NCBI GenBank assembly: GCA_003531585.1
Contig: DQFX01000045.1
Span: forward strand, 29,181-78,466
DNA from: Oscillospiraceae bacterium
GTDB taxonomy: Bacteria > Bacillota > Clostridia > Oscillospirales > Ruminococcaceae
Direction of reading: 5' to 3'
DNA length: 49,286 bases
The translations under genes were made by a program, and so were the position numbers. Below are positions 23,851 through 32,041 of the stretch, one piece after another (position 1 is the stretch's first letter; each line of letters opens with the position of its first letter). The notes under the pieces are model-generated. The model did not search any database. It saw only the letters and a program-made list of their open reading frames with translations, and was not told the DNA's origin.

Positions 23851-24084
23851 ATGTGGATTTACGATAGTCCTATTGGAAAGATTGAAATCAAGTTTGATCG
23901 CAATGTGAAAAAATATGCCTTATGGCTGGGCGATGAATGTGGAGGGTTCTATCCTACTCCCGAAGCAGCAGCCGATGATGTTTATACTCAGACTAGTGGC
24001 ATTGACGCTATTGATTATCTCAAAGACTCAAAATCAAATATTCTTCCACATGACTTGGGAGACTGGAACAAAATACCGGATTAA
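23851..24084 (+). CDS. Small protein of unknown function
   Basis: 77 residues from ATG after AGGAG. MWIYDSPIGKIEIK at the start and a Trp-ended C-terminus (DLGDWNKI); I know similar small proteins from Ruminococcus-type genomes and prophages but no function. Rightward, between O2 and the repressor. Confidence 0.65.
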   Translation: MWIYDSPIGKIEIKFDRNVKKYALWLGDECGGFYPTPEAAADDVYTQTSGIDAIDYLKDSKSNILPHDLGDWNKIPD

Positions 24085-24087
24085 CAA

Positions 24088-24471
24088 TCAAGCATAGGGA
24101 TTGTATTCTCCAAAGCTGTAGAGTCTTTTCCAGGCCAGCATGGTTAAGTCCAGCAGTCTAATAAAGTTCAGCAGATCATCAACGTTCTGGTTGTTCACAC
24201 AAGTTTTGAGAACTAACTCCGTTATATTACCAACTGTTCGCTTAAGCATACGCTCTGTATCTATGTCGATAATTTCACCGTACTTTCCAGTGACAAAGTC
24301 AAACCTCTGAGCTGCGCAAAGACTGTTCATAAGCGCTTTGGTGTACAATACAAGGGTTTCAGGATCACAAGAATCTTCTTTTGTCTTTTCATCAACTTTG
24401 CTTGAGAGATTTTTAATAATCTCGTTGATTGAAGACTTAACAGATTCGTCGATTTGGGCTTTAGTGTTCAT
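24088..24471 (-). CDS. Helical protein of unknown function
   Basis: 127 residues, almost all alpha-helical, no motif recognised. GGAGAAG precedes the ATG. Its leader TGGCAGAATGGAGAA is repeated before the gene at 24,752-25,036, suggesting a duplicated 5' region and common regulation. Confidence 0.6.
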   Translation of the reverse strand: MNTKAQIDESVKSSINEIIKNLSSKVDEKTKEDSCDPETLVLYTKALMNSLCAAQRFDFVTGKYGEIIDIDTERMLKRTVGNITELVLKTCVNNQNVDDLLNFIRLLDLTMLAWKRLYSFGEYNPYA

Positions 24472-24530
24472 AATTTACTTCTCCATTCTGCCATATCAGG
24501 CGTTATATTGATTGTGAAAGAAGGTGCGAT

Positions 24531-24743
24531 ATGTTAGGCACGGGCACGACTTGTTTTTGTAAAACGATTCAAACAGAAAGAGCTGTAGTAATTCATCTGA
24601 AATCACTGACCGATGATACAATAATCGGATATGATTGCGATTACCCATACTGCTATCAATATCTGTGTACTTTGCCAAAGGAATACCCTGTTGGTCAATC
24701 CTTAACAGTATGCCAAAAGAAAAAGGATCATTCTAATGATTGA
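24531..24743 (+). CDS. Possible small protein of unknown function
   Basis: 70 residues with clustered Tyr and Cys (YDCDYPYCYQYLC). GAAGGTG lies five bases before the ATG. It is the only reasonable frame in this interval, but no family supports it. Confidence 0.4.
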   Translation: MLGTGTTCFCKTIQTERAVVIHLKSLTDDTIIGYDCDYPYCYQYLCTLPKEYPVGQSLTVCQKKKDHSND

Positions 24744-24751
24744 CTAGCTAA

Positions 24752-25036
24752 TCAATCAATTAATATCAGGTCTTTATACTTGGGCTTAAATTCATAAAAC
24801 TCTGCCCACGGAGCAGGGAGGTTGGGTATAGTGTTGGTGGTTATGCAGAAATTGCAGGCTCTTATTCTGAGCGTCAAGATGGGATTTAAATTTCTCATGG
24901 GGTCAAACTCGAACGAAACAGACTCTACAAGTTCTATTTCTTTTCCATCGATATAAACCGTTGTTCCACTGCCATTTGAGCGTATCTCTACAAGAGGTGC
25001 TGCATTAGTTCTTTTCACTGATTCATTCATACTCAT
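24752..25036 (-). CDS. Small protein of unknown function
   Basis: 94 residues, beta-rich (VEIRSNGSGTTVYIDGKEIE), ending in aromatic residues. GGAGAA precedes the ATG. It is directly downstream of the operator-bearing promoter at 25,101-25,129, so it is under the phage repressor. Confidence 0.6.
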   Translation of the reverse strand: MSMNESVKRTNAAPLVEIRSNGSGTTVYIDGKEIELVESVSFEFDPMRNLNPILTLRIRACNFCITTNTIPNLPAPWAEFYEFKPKYKDLILID

Positions 25037-25100
25037 ACTGTTTTCTCCATTCTGCCAATTACGGCTACCAATAGTTCACGTAGGGTTCCGTGTTATTTAC

Positions 25101-25129
25101 ATTATACTCGCAAACGCGAGAGTTGTCAA
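25101..25129 (-). promoter_or_regulatory. Leftward promoter with perfect operator O3
   Basis: TTGACA (25,129-25,124), 17 bp, TATAAT (25,106-25,101). The spacer contains the exact palindrome CTCGC-AAAC-GCGAG (25,107-25,120) against the -10, as in O1. The repressor gene's ribosome site lies just beyond the -35, so binding here could also adjust repressor expression. Confidence 0.8.
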
Positions 25130-25141
25130 GGAGGATTTACT

Positions 25142-25504
25142 ATGTCTGAAAAAAATGTTGTAAAAGTACCAATCTTAATGAAAATTCTCGAAAAGCGAGG
25201 AATGGCTAATCAAATATCCAAAGCTACTGGAATTTCAACTGGAAACATAAGCGATTGGAAAAGTGGAAAATCCGCACCAAACCTTGAGGCAATAGCCAAA
25301 ATTGCTGATTACCTAGATTGCTCAGTAGATTATCTTTTGGGGCGAACCGATAATCCCCAATCCCATATTAGGACTACAGAGGTCAACAATGAACTTCTCA
25401 GCCTAATTAATCAGCTCTCCACTGAACATCAGGAACTCGTTTTAGCTCAAATCAAAGGGATTTTAAGCATAAAGAAAAACCCGCCGCCAAAAGGCAACGG
25501 GTAA
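25142..25504 (+). CDS. XRE-family phage repressor (CI-like)
   Basis: 120 residues, AGGAGG eight bases before ATG. The N-terminal HTH (MANQISKATGISTGNISDWK, SGKSAPNLEAIAKIADYLDC, then VDYLLGRTD) is of the short CI type; the C-terminus is a helical oligomerisation tail without a LexA-like protease domain, so release of repression may need an antirepressor rather than self-cleavage. It is divergent from the leftward operon and adjoins O3; the three CTCGC-N4-GCGAG sites are its likely targets. Confidence 0.75.
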   Translation: MSEKNVVKVPILMKILEKRGMANQISKATGISTGNISDWKSGKSAPNLEAIAKIADYLDCSVDYLLGRTDNPQSHIRTTEVNNELLSLINQLSTEHQELVLAQIKGILSIKKNPPPKGNG

Positions 25505-25513
25505 AATAATCAG

Positions 25514-25660
25514 TTACTTTCCAAGCAGTGACAAGATGAACTCTAAAATTGATTTTTGTTCATCTTCTGAAAGCAGTTGAAAATCAAAGAGAATGGCTTT
25601 CTCCAAATCGTTCAACCCGCTTATATCCATATAGTCCTCTTCGGATTTGTGGTCAAGCAT
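25514..25660 (-). CDS. Small acidic helical protein
   Basis: 48 residues from ATG at 25,660; a TTG three codons earlier is better placed relative to AAGGAG. Content MDISGLNDLEKAILFDFQLL and SEDEQKSILEFILSLL indicates two helices. Function unknown; it is antisense to the region just right of the repressor. Confidence 0.45.
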   Translation of the reverse strand: MLDHKSEEDYMDISGLNDLEKAILFDFQLLSEDEQKSILEFILSLLGK

Positions 25661-25811
25661 GAGTGTCAATATGCTCCTTTCAAAAAAAGTCACTACCGGT
25701 AATGCTGATATGATTATAGCACATTTTTGTCGAATAGCATTAGTTTTGTTACAAAATATCATTATTTGTTATAGCAATGCAATTTTATTTACGTTGAAAG
25801 GAAGCATAAAA

Positions 25812-26921
25812 ATGAAAATCAACGACTTCGGCGGGTGGAATGCCGATATACACTCTGATATTGAACAGATCAAGCGAATTGTAAAGGCAACCGAAATAAA
25901 AAAGAAAGACGCTGATGTTTCAAAGGACATGGAATGTGGAACTATTTGTGGCTCAAGAGGTACATATACTGTTAGCTTAAGGAACTGTGATTGTGTAGAC
26001 TTTGCAATGAGAGGACTACCATGCAAACACATATACAGAGTTGCCATAGAGTGTGGCTATATAACTGATCTTCCCAAATACTCTGCTGAATCCGCCGCTC
26101 TTTTTGATACTGAATCTGAAATAAAAAAGTATACAGATCTTTATTTCAAGGGAGCTATTAAAGGCGATTTATTTATACAGATCATCAATGCACTCAGCAA
26201 AATTGATAACAAAAAAACGGTTAAAAAACAAATAGAACAGATTACCTTTGATGATATAAACGATCAGCCTATCACCAACGAAGCCGAACAGAGTGCCGAA
26301 GATAGCTTCGCGTGCTGCAGTTCTTATCGCAAATGTTCTGAATTAAAAGAGTGTGTTTTCAAGAACGATGAAAACCATGCAGGCTGTTTATATAGAAAGA
26401 ACCTTGAAAAAGGGCTTATCTTTTACGGTAAAAATGCGGTTGACTTCGATGCGAATACTTACAGCTCTATTAAGAATCGATTTATATCTCTATCTCAAAC
26501 AGACAGAGAGCAAATATTCCGTGTAATTTATCAGGTAGTCAGATCTCTAACAACAGCGTTAGAATTTTTCTGCCCATATGAAAAGCCGTTGTATAATGCT
26601 TTGAATTGTGAAGGGATACCAGTACTGGGCATCGTATATTCTAACAATTCAGATAATTATCTGCGGCATCTTTCTATAAAACAATTTAGAGATTTGACTA
26701 AATATGCCGGATTATCTGATACGGTTAAGTTTTCCAAACGTGTTGACGCTCTTACTGCGTTTACTGAGAAAGAAGAATTAAAGAAGGCCGTACTGGATAA
26801 TTATATCCTGATCAACATTTCAAGAGACAAAGTCAAATTCATTAACGAGTTGTTCTTCGACTTCCGTTCTGAATATAAACACATAGTTCTTTTGGATCTG
26901 ATTGAGAAACGGTTTAGTTAA
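25812..26921 (+). CDS. SWIM zinc-finger protein
   Basis: 369 residues from ATG after AAGGAAG. Near residue 60 a SWIM finger CDCVDFAMRGLPCKHIYRVA (C-x-C...C-x-H) is clear. A second Cys group (CCSSYRKCSELKEC) stands near 170, and the C-terminal 180 residues are alpha-helical. SWIM fingers bind DNA or protein. AT-rich compared with the phage core; it is a cargo (moron) candidate. Confidence 0.65.
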   Translation: MKINDFGGWNADIHSDIEQIKRIVKATEIKKKDADVSKDMECGTICGSRGTYTVSLRNCDCVDFAMRGLPCKHIYRVAIECGYITDLPKYSAESAALFDTESEIKKYTDLYFKGAIKGDLFIQIINALSKIDNKKTVKKQIEQITFDDINDQPITNEAEQSAEDSFACCSSYRKCSELKECVFKNDENHAGCLYRKNLEKGLIFYGKNAVDFDANTYSSIKNRFISLSQTDREQIFRVIYQVVRSLTTALEFFCPYEKPLYNALNCEGIPVLGIVYSNNSDNYLRHLSIKQFRDLTKYAGLSDTVKFSKRVDALTAFTEKEELKKAVLDNYILINISRDKVKFINELFFDFRSEYKHIVLLDLIEKRFS

Positions 26922-27011
26922 TTGTGCATTCGATTGCAAAACGCTTATAAAAGTTGTGTAGTATCCACATTTTTTAACTTATTGCAATCCTGTTTTGGAT
27001 AGGAGGTTATT

Positions 27012-27653
27012 ATGAAAAAATTAAAAAAGGCACCAAAAAAATTAAAAAGCGTTAATGAAATCCCAAAATTTAGTGACAAACATGGATTTGACTTATTTAA
27101 AATAAAAAAATGCTGGAAATACTATTTTAAAAAAACAAAAAGAAATGTTTCTTCCGCACTTGACTATACACTTAATTACATTGACCAATGCTATATTGGC
27201 AAACAGTATTCTCCAAAAATGGATGAAGAGGAAAAAATAAAAAACAAAAACAATTTACTTCTTAGATTCAACGAATTGAGTAAAAAGCACAAATATTCGT
27301 ATTCTATAATATCTTCTGTCGCAGGCTCATTTTTAATTTCTTTCCTATTTCTGTTACTTCAAATACATGGTGATGAGGAACTGACGTTTTGGGATCAGAT
27401 TTTTAAATCTATTAATTCCATGTTTGAAGAATTGGCAAAAGCTGATATTATTACTTCAATAGTTTTATTACCATTAATATTTATAGTTATTTGTATACTG
27501 CTGGTGGTTCCTTTTTGTATTTTAATAGTTACATATGTTATTTTAGATGCATTGTACTATTCAAATTATCGAAATATGGTTGTTCCATATGAAAGGAAAG
27601 TAATTCTTAAGACATTACAATCTTATGATGGAAGATATAAAGAATTAGATTAG
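27012..27653 (+). CDS. Membrane protein of unknown function, AT-rich cargo gene
   Basis: 213 residues. Lys-rich cytoplasmic N-terminus (1-95), a helix about 97-117 (YSIISSVAGSFLISFLFLLL), an acidic loop, a long hydrophobic stretch about 151-182 and a cytoplasmic tail. Base use (A runs in the first third) is unlike the neighbouring integrase. AGGAGG before the ATG. Position between lysogeny genes and integrase is where superinfection-exclusion or defence genes often stand; function is not shown. Confidence 0.6.
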   Translation: MKKLKKAPKKLKSVNEIPKFSDKHGFDLFKIKKCWKYYFKKTKRNVSSALDYTLNYIDQCYIGKQYSPKMDEEEKIKNKNNLLLRFNELSKKHKYSYSIISSVAGSFLISFLFLLLQIHGDEELTFWDQIFKSINSMFEELAKADIITSIVLLPLIFIVICILLVVPFCILIVTYVILDALYYSNYRNMVVPYERKVILKTLQSYDGRYKELD

Positions 27654-27665
27654 TGGGGTGACTAT

Positions 27666-29252
27666 ATGAGATATGTTATATACCTGCGAAAATCCCGCGC
27701 CGACCTTGAAGCAGAAGCGCACGGCGAGGGCGAAACCCTTTCCCGGCACAAAACTGCCCTGCTGGAGCTCGCCCGGCGTATGGGAATCACTATAAGCGCC
27801 ACATACGAAGAAATAGTATCTGGTGAAACGATAGCCGCTCGTCCTCAGATGCAGCGGCTCCTTTCGGAAGTCGGAGCTGGTGAGTGGGACGGCGTGCTCG
27901 TCATGGAAATCGAGCGTCTTGCCCGTGGTGATACCATGGATCAGGGACTTGTCGCCCAGACGTTCAAGTACTCCGGCACGAAGATCATCACGCCGCTCAA
28001 GACATTCGACCCTCAGAACGAGTTTGACGAGGAATACTTCGAGTTCGGACTATTCATGGCGCGGCGCGAATTTACCACGACCAACCGCCGGCTTGTCCGA
28101 GGCAGAGAGGCATCGGCGAAAGAGGGCAAGTATGTCGGCAGCGTTCCGCCTTACGGATACCGCAAGGTCAAGATTCCGAATGATAAGGGCTTTACCCTGG
28201 AGATCGTAGAAGAACAAGCAAAAGTTGTCCGCATGATCTTCGAGTGGTATGCCGAGGGCGCAGAGGTCAACGATCAAAAGAAAAGGATCGGACCGTACAC
28301 CATTGCAGTACGCCTAAACGAGCTGGGCATTAAATCAGCTGGCAAAAAGGATTACTGGACGATTTACGGCGTACAGAATATGCTTATCAATCCCGTGTAC
28401 ATCGGTAAAATACGGTGGGGATACCGCAAAGTCAAGAAAACAGTCACCCCGGAAGGCATGAAGAAGAAATCAAGGGAGTTCGCACAAGACGGTGACTACA
28501 TTGTTGTCGATGGGCTCCACGAACCGATACTGTCCGAGGAGTTGTTTTACAAAGTGCAGAACCTTATAGCTGCTAACCCGCCTACACCTATAAAATATCG
28601 ACATAAAAATATTAATCCATTTGCTGGCTTAATTTTCTGTGCCAAATGTGGACACTGCATGAATTATCGCAGGGGATATGGCAGACAGCCTGATTACATT
28701 GGCTGTTACACTGCAGGTTGTAAGAATAAAGCGTCTCGATTTGATCTTGTTGAACAGCGAGTATTAAGTATCCTCAATAGCTGGGTAAAGGACTACAGCG
28801 TTGATAAGGCACAAATTAAACATGAAGCCGACCTTAACGCCGAACTGTCGAACGCTATCAGTCTTGCCGAAAAGGAAATTGAAACCCTGCAAGACCAGCT
28901 CGACAAAGTGTACAGCTTTTTTGAACGTGGCACATACACCGAAAAGATATTCAAGCAGCGTTCCTCGGCCATCGAACAGCAGATCATGGAAATTGGCGAA
29001 AAAATCGACCGCTTGAAAGCCGAGCACCAGCAGGTGCTTGAACGCCAGAATGTTCAAGCAGAGTTCGTTCCATCAATAAAACACCTCCTTGAAATCTATG
29101 ATACTCTTGAGCCAGTCGAAAAGAACAAGTGGCTCAAACAGATAATAGACCGTATTGTGTACGAAAAAAATGCCGATGGCAAATACCATAATGTAGATCC
29201 AGGAGACTTCACAATTGGCATATTACCGCGCTTGCCTAAGAGAGGCAGTTAA
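27666..29252 (+). CDS. Large serine integrase
   Basis: 528 residues. Catalytic domain 1-140 with Ser10 in YLRKSRADL and MEIERLARGD; recombinase domain about 150-270 (YGYRKVKIPN, RLNELGIKSAGKKDYWTIYG); zinc-ribbon domain with CAKCGHC and CYTAGC near 325-350; coiled coil about 390-460. It catalyses attP x attB integration; excision needs a directionality factor. The gene ends about 30 bp before the break in the LysM-GH18 gene, the usual place for its attachment site. Confidence 0.92.
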   Translation: MRYVIYLRKSRADLEAEAHGEGETLSRHKTALLELARRMGITISATYEEIVSGETIAARPQMQRLLSEVGAGEWDGVLVMEIERLARGDTMDQGLVAQTFKYSGTKIITPLKTFDPQNEFDEEYFEFGLFMARREFTTTNRRLVRGREASAKEGKYVGSVPPYGYRKVKIPNDKGFTLEIVEEQAKVVRMIFEWYAEGAEVNDQKKRIGPYTIAVRLNELGIKSAGKKDYWTIYGVQNMLINPVYIGKIRWGYRKVKKTVTPEGMKKKSREFAQDGDYIVVDGLHEPILSEELFYKVQNLIAANPPTPIKYRHKNINPFAGLIFCAKCGHCMNYRRGYGRQPDYIGCYTAGCKNKASRFDLVEQRVLSILNSWVKDYSVDKAQIKHEADLNAELSNAISLAEKEIETLQDQLDKVYSFFERGTYTEKIFKQRSSAIEQQIMEIGEKIDRLKAEHQQVLERQNVQAEFVPSIKHLLEIYDTLEPVEKNKWLKQIIDRIVYEKNADGKYHNVDPGDFTIGILPRLPKRGS

Positions 29253-29254
29253 TT

Positions 29255-30127
29255 TTATGCCCATGTATGATATCCTTTCGGGTCACATTCATATGTCATT
29301 ATAATAACGTAATCGACTATCCTGCCCTGCTCGGCATAATCGTGAGCCTCGTACAGTACGCCCGGCTGGTCTGCGGATATCTTCGGGGCAAGCGCTGACA
29401 TCACGATGAAGCCTTCGTTGTGCAGACGCTCCGCGAGCCGCTCAAGGAACGCATTGTAGCGGTCACGGTCGTCCGGCGCGATGTACTCAATATCCATATT
29501 CACGCCGTAGTAGTTCTTTCCGGTAAGCTCCGACAGGATATTCCCGATGAGCCTCTCCTGAAGCTCCTCGGAAGCAAGTATCACGGAGAGCACTTCCGTG
29601 CTGAACCCCTCGTCGAAGATGTTCGTAACCACCATTATCGGCATTACCGCAGATCGCTGCGCCCGGAATATCAGATCGCTGTCGTCAGGAGAGACCAGCT
29701 CCGCAGTCGGGGTCAGCTTATAGCTGAACGGGCTGAGAAATGTCAGGAACGGCAGCACGCAGTTGAGCGAATTCGTATTTATGCTCGGATAGGCGTAGCC
29801 GTTCACAAGTATCGGACGCCGCTTTTCCCGCCGCGCCACCGGTATCATCACCGTATCACCAGGCCGGAGGTTCAGCGGATTCAGCCCGGGATTCGCCTTG
29901 ATAAGCTCATCAAGAGGCACGCCGTACTCCTGCGAGATTGAGAACAGAGTCTGCCCCTCGTCAAGAATGTACCTCACGGAATCCACGTTGATAAGAAGAT
30001 TCTGCCCCGGCACCAGCCGTGACATGTCGCTAAGCCCGTTGTCCGCCGCGATCCGCAGCGGAGAAAGTCCGTACCGCCGGGAGATGCCCGCCAGGGTGTC
30101 CCCCGGTTTAACTGTATAGATCAGCAT
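29255..30127 (-). pseudogene. LysM-GH18 spore-type hydrolase, 3' part displaced by the prophage
   Basis: 290 residues: LysM 1 (about 3-47), LysM 2 (about 50-97), then a GH18-like domain with NGYAYP, the catalytic region YGVNMDIEY (Glu of DIE, about residue 210) and IIMTYE near 275. Relatives such as the YaaH/SleL group continue for some 130 residues; here the frame ends with CDPKGYHTWA, encoded by prophage DNA. These enzymes act on spore cortex peptidoglycan. The first gene downstream of the Amidase_6 gene, in one operon. The product is likely inactive while the phage is integrated. Confidence 0.8.
29270..29300. other. Probable prophage attachment junction
   Basis: Codons of the host gene run in register through MTYE (about 29,284-29,295), after which the family pattern (W-G-x-x-x-G-P-P) is lost and ten foreign codons lead to a stop. 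The crossover is therefore close to TATGAATG on the minus strand. The partner site lies left of the window, so the core cannot be delimited. Confidence 0.6.
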
Positions 30128-30139
30128 TTCTTGCTCCTT

Positions 30140-30652
30140 TCAGGTCGCCGGAAGCTCCCGCCGCGCGCCGACAATGCGTATTCCCTCGGCCGCGGCGTAG
30201 CTGTAAGCCGACAGCCGCCGGTTGCGCGAATCGTAGGAATGTGAACATATAAATATGTTCTCCGGCACGGCGGGATAGAAAATGTAGGAAATAATAAGCG
30301 AGTGATACGGCCGCCCTTCAGCGTTCCGGAGCTGTATAACGTCTCCGGGACTCAGCTCCGACAGATCCGCGCTGACGCCGTAGGGACCTGCCCCGCCGTT
30401 GTTCAGCAGGAATCTCCGGAGAAGCTCCACACTCGTCCAGGAGGGCGCGCGGTCGTCCGGGTTTATGTAGTACCACCCGTTTTCCGGGGCGTAGTTCATT
30501 ACGCCGCAGCCCGCGAACAGGCACTGAGATACATAATTAGTACAATCTCCGCCGATGTCCTCAAAGTCGTAGTACCTGGGATTTCGCGACAGCGCCCAGC
30601 GAAGCGCGTACGCCACCGCCCGGAATCTGTCGTAGCCTACAGGAATAAGCAT
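30140..30652 (-). CDS. Amidase_6-type peptidoglycan amidase-like protein
   Basis: 170 residues from ATG after GAGGTGAT. YDRFRAVAYALRWALSRNP followed by YDFEDIGGDCTNYVSQCLFA is the Amidase_6 signature (Cys in GGDC is the presumed nucleophile); HSLIISYI supplies His. No signal peptide is seen. Homologues occur in spore-formers. It precedes the LysM-GH18 gene by 12 bases. A CATATAAT box about 25 bp upstream might be a sporulation-type -10, weakly supported. Confidence 0.8.
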   Translation of the reverse strand: MLIPVGYDRFRAVAYALRWALSRNPRYYDFEDIGGDCTNYVSQCLFAGCGVMNYAPENGWYYINPDDRAPSWTSVELLRRFLLNNGGAGPYGVSADLSELSPGDVIQLRNAEGRPYHSLIISYIFYPAVPENIFICSHSYDSRNRRLSAYSYAAAEGIRIVGARRELPAT

Positions 30653-30861
30653 TTGTATCACCTCTTTCAGAACATTATATGCGATTCCCCGCCCCGGGTT
30701 ACAGCTGCTGGTAATTCATCTGGAAACAAAATTCAAATTATCACTAGCTAAATGTTAAGATTCCGTTAAGCATATTTTGCAGATTCTCGGACTTCATGCG
30801 CTTCAAGCGCCGTCAGACGGTACTGTTATCGCATTTGCAGGAATTCCGCCGGATATATTGT

Positions 30862-30926
30862 TGTCGAAAATCATTTCTAGAAATTTCCAAAAACCTATTG
30901 CAATAATATCCAGATTATGGTATTAT
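30862..30926 (+). promoter_or_regulatory. spo0A promoter with upstream 0A box
   Basis: TTGCAA (30,898-30,903), 17 bp, TATTAT (30,921-30,926) gives a good sigma-A promoter. A perfect 0A box TGTCGAA lies at 30,862-30,868, 30 bp upstream of the -35, suggesting self-regulation. The rest of the 400-bp gap (30,653-31,064) shows no gene. Confidence 0.6.
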
Positions 30927-31064
30927 TAAGTTACCGAAAAACACCAGGTAATCCCGAAACAGCCAGATTATAGGAACAAGAGTTCAGAGCGTGCCGTAAA
31001 TCGGTTGGGCGGCACGAATCAGCGTGACGGGGGAATAAACAGACAGAATACAGGAGGAAAAATC

Positions 31065-31850
31065 ATGAACAGCAAGATCAAAGTACTTATCGGAAGCGAC
31101 ACGGCGGACTGCGGAATGGCATGGGCAGGCGCTCTCAAAGGGGCAGGAATGTACGCGATAACCCGCCGCTGCGACGGAAACGCGGTGCTCAGCTCCATAA
31201 AGTCGGAGGCTCCGGACGTAGCTGTGCTTGAAGCGAAAATGCCTTTCTGCGACGCGGTGGAGGTAATACGCCGCCTGAAAATGGAAAAGAAGTACTGCCC
31301 GAACGTGCTGATAGTATCCGGCAGCGACGACCCCCGCCTTGAGCGCGACGCCATAAACGCGGGCGCAGCGGGCGTAATGGTGAAGCCCATTGATCCGCAG
31401 TACCTGGTGAGCCGCGTTGAAAGACTGTGCACTCCCTGCGGCGACGAACCGGAGGCTGTTCCCGACGAAACCGACCTTGAGTGCGCCGTAACAGAGATAA
31501 TCCACCAGGTCGGTATTCCCGCTCATATCAAGGGGTATCACTACCTCCGCACGGCGATAATGCTGTCGGTCAACAACGACGAGATGATAAACTGCATCAC
31601 GAAGCTGCTCTACCCAACTGTTGCAAAGCGTTACCAGACCACAAGCTCCCGTGTGGAGCGAGCTATCCGCCACGCCATAGAGATAGCATGGGACCGCGGC
31701 GATATCGACGTACTCACCAGGATATTCTCCTACACGGTACACACCACAAAGGGCAAGCCCACTAATTCCGAATTTATCGCGCTCATCGCGGATCATCTCA
31801 GGCTGAAGTTCAAGCAGAAGGGCGCTGTTCCGGCATACTCACAGAGATAA
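31065..31850 (+). CDS. spo0A: Sporulation master regulator Spo0A, atypical receiver
   Basis: 261 residues from ATG after AGGAGG. The C-terminal domain (about 145-261) is clearly Spo0A (HQVGIPAHIKGYHYLRTAIM, then SRVERAIRHAIEIAWDRGD). The receiver (1-120) keeps Lys107 in VMVKPID but has Glu56 where the phosphoacceptor Asp is expected (VAVLEAKMP), and the acidic pocket is GSD instead of the usual DD pair. It may therefore be active without phosphorylation or controlled otherwise. Spo0A binds 0A boxes and starts sporulation. Confidence 0.88.
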   Translation: MNSKIKVLIGSDTADCGMAWAGALKGAGMYAITRRCDGNAVLSSIKSEAPDVAVLEAKMPFCDAVEVIRRLKMEKKYCPNVLIVSGSDDPRLERDAINAGAAGVMVKPIDPQYLVSRVERLCTPCGDEPEAVPDETDLECAVTEIIHQVGIPAHIKGYHYLRTAIMLSVNNDEMINCITKLLYPTVAKRYQTTSSRVERAIRHAIEIAWDRGDIDVLTRIFSYTVHTTKGKPTNSEFIALIADHLRLKFKQKGAVPAYSQR

Positions 31851-31858
31851 TGATTACA

Positions 31859-31882
31859 GGGGCTGCGTAAAGACGCAGCCCC
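31859..31882 (+). terminator. Terminator after spo0A
   Basis: GGGGCTGCG-TAAAGA-CGCAGCCCC followed by TTC; strong stem, short T tract. Confidence 0.65.
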
Positions 31883-31992
31883 TTCAAGTTTGGTTAATTC
31901 GGAATTATTGTGCCGCCTTCGGCGGTTATTTAAATTACGGGCAGGCAATGAACCCGACATTGCATATTAACGGCTTTTTCAGACGCAAAAAA

Positions 31993-32022
31993 ATCCCGCC
32001 GCGGTTTATCCTGCGGCGGGAT
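31993..32022 (-). terminator. Terminator of the solute-binding protein genes
   Basis: ATCCCGCCGC paired with GCGGCGGGAT around a 10-nt loop, followed on the minus strand by seven T. Confidence 0.85.
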
Positions 32023-32041
32023 AGTTATTCAGTGAACTGAA

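Noticed and set aside
1..29285. CRISPR array
   Set aside because: No regularly spaced direct repeats of suitable length were seen; the repeated boxes found are promoter elements.
1..29285. Integrative conjugative element instead of a prophage
   Set aside because: PcfJ/PcfK and HUH Rep would fit, but two small-terminase candidates, a VRR-NUC, an ArpU-type late activator and CI/Cro-type control favour a phage, and no relaxase-T4CP set is visible.
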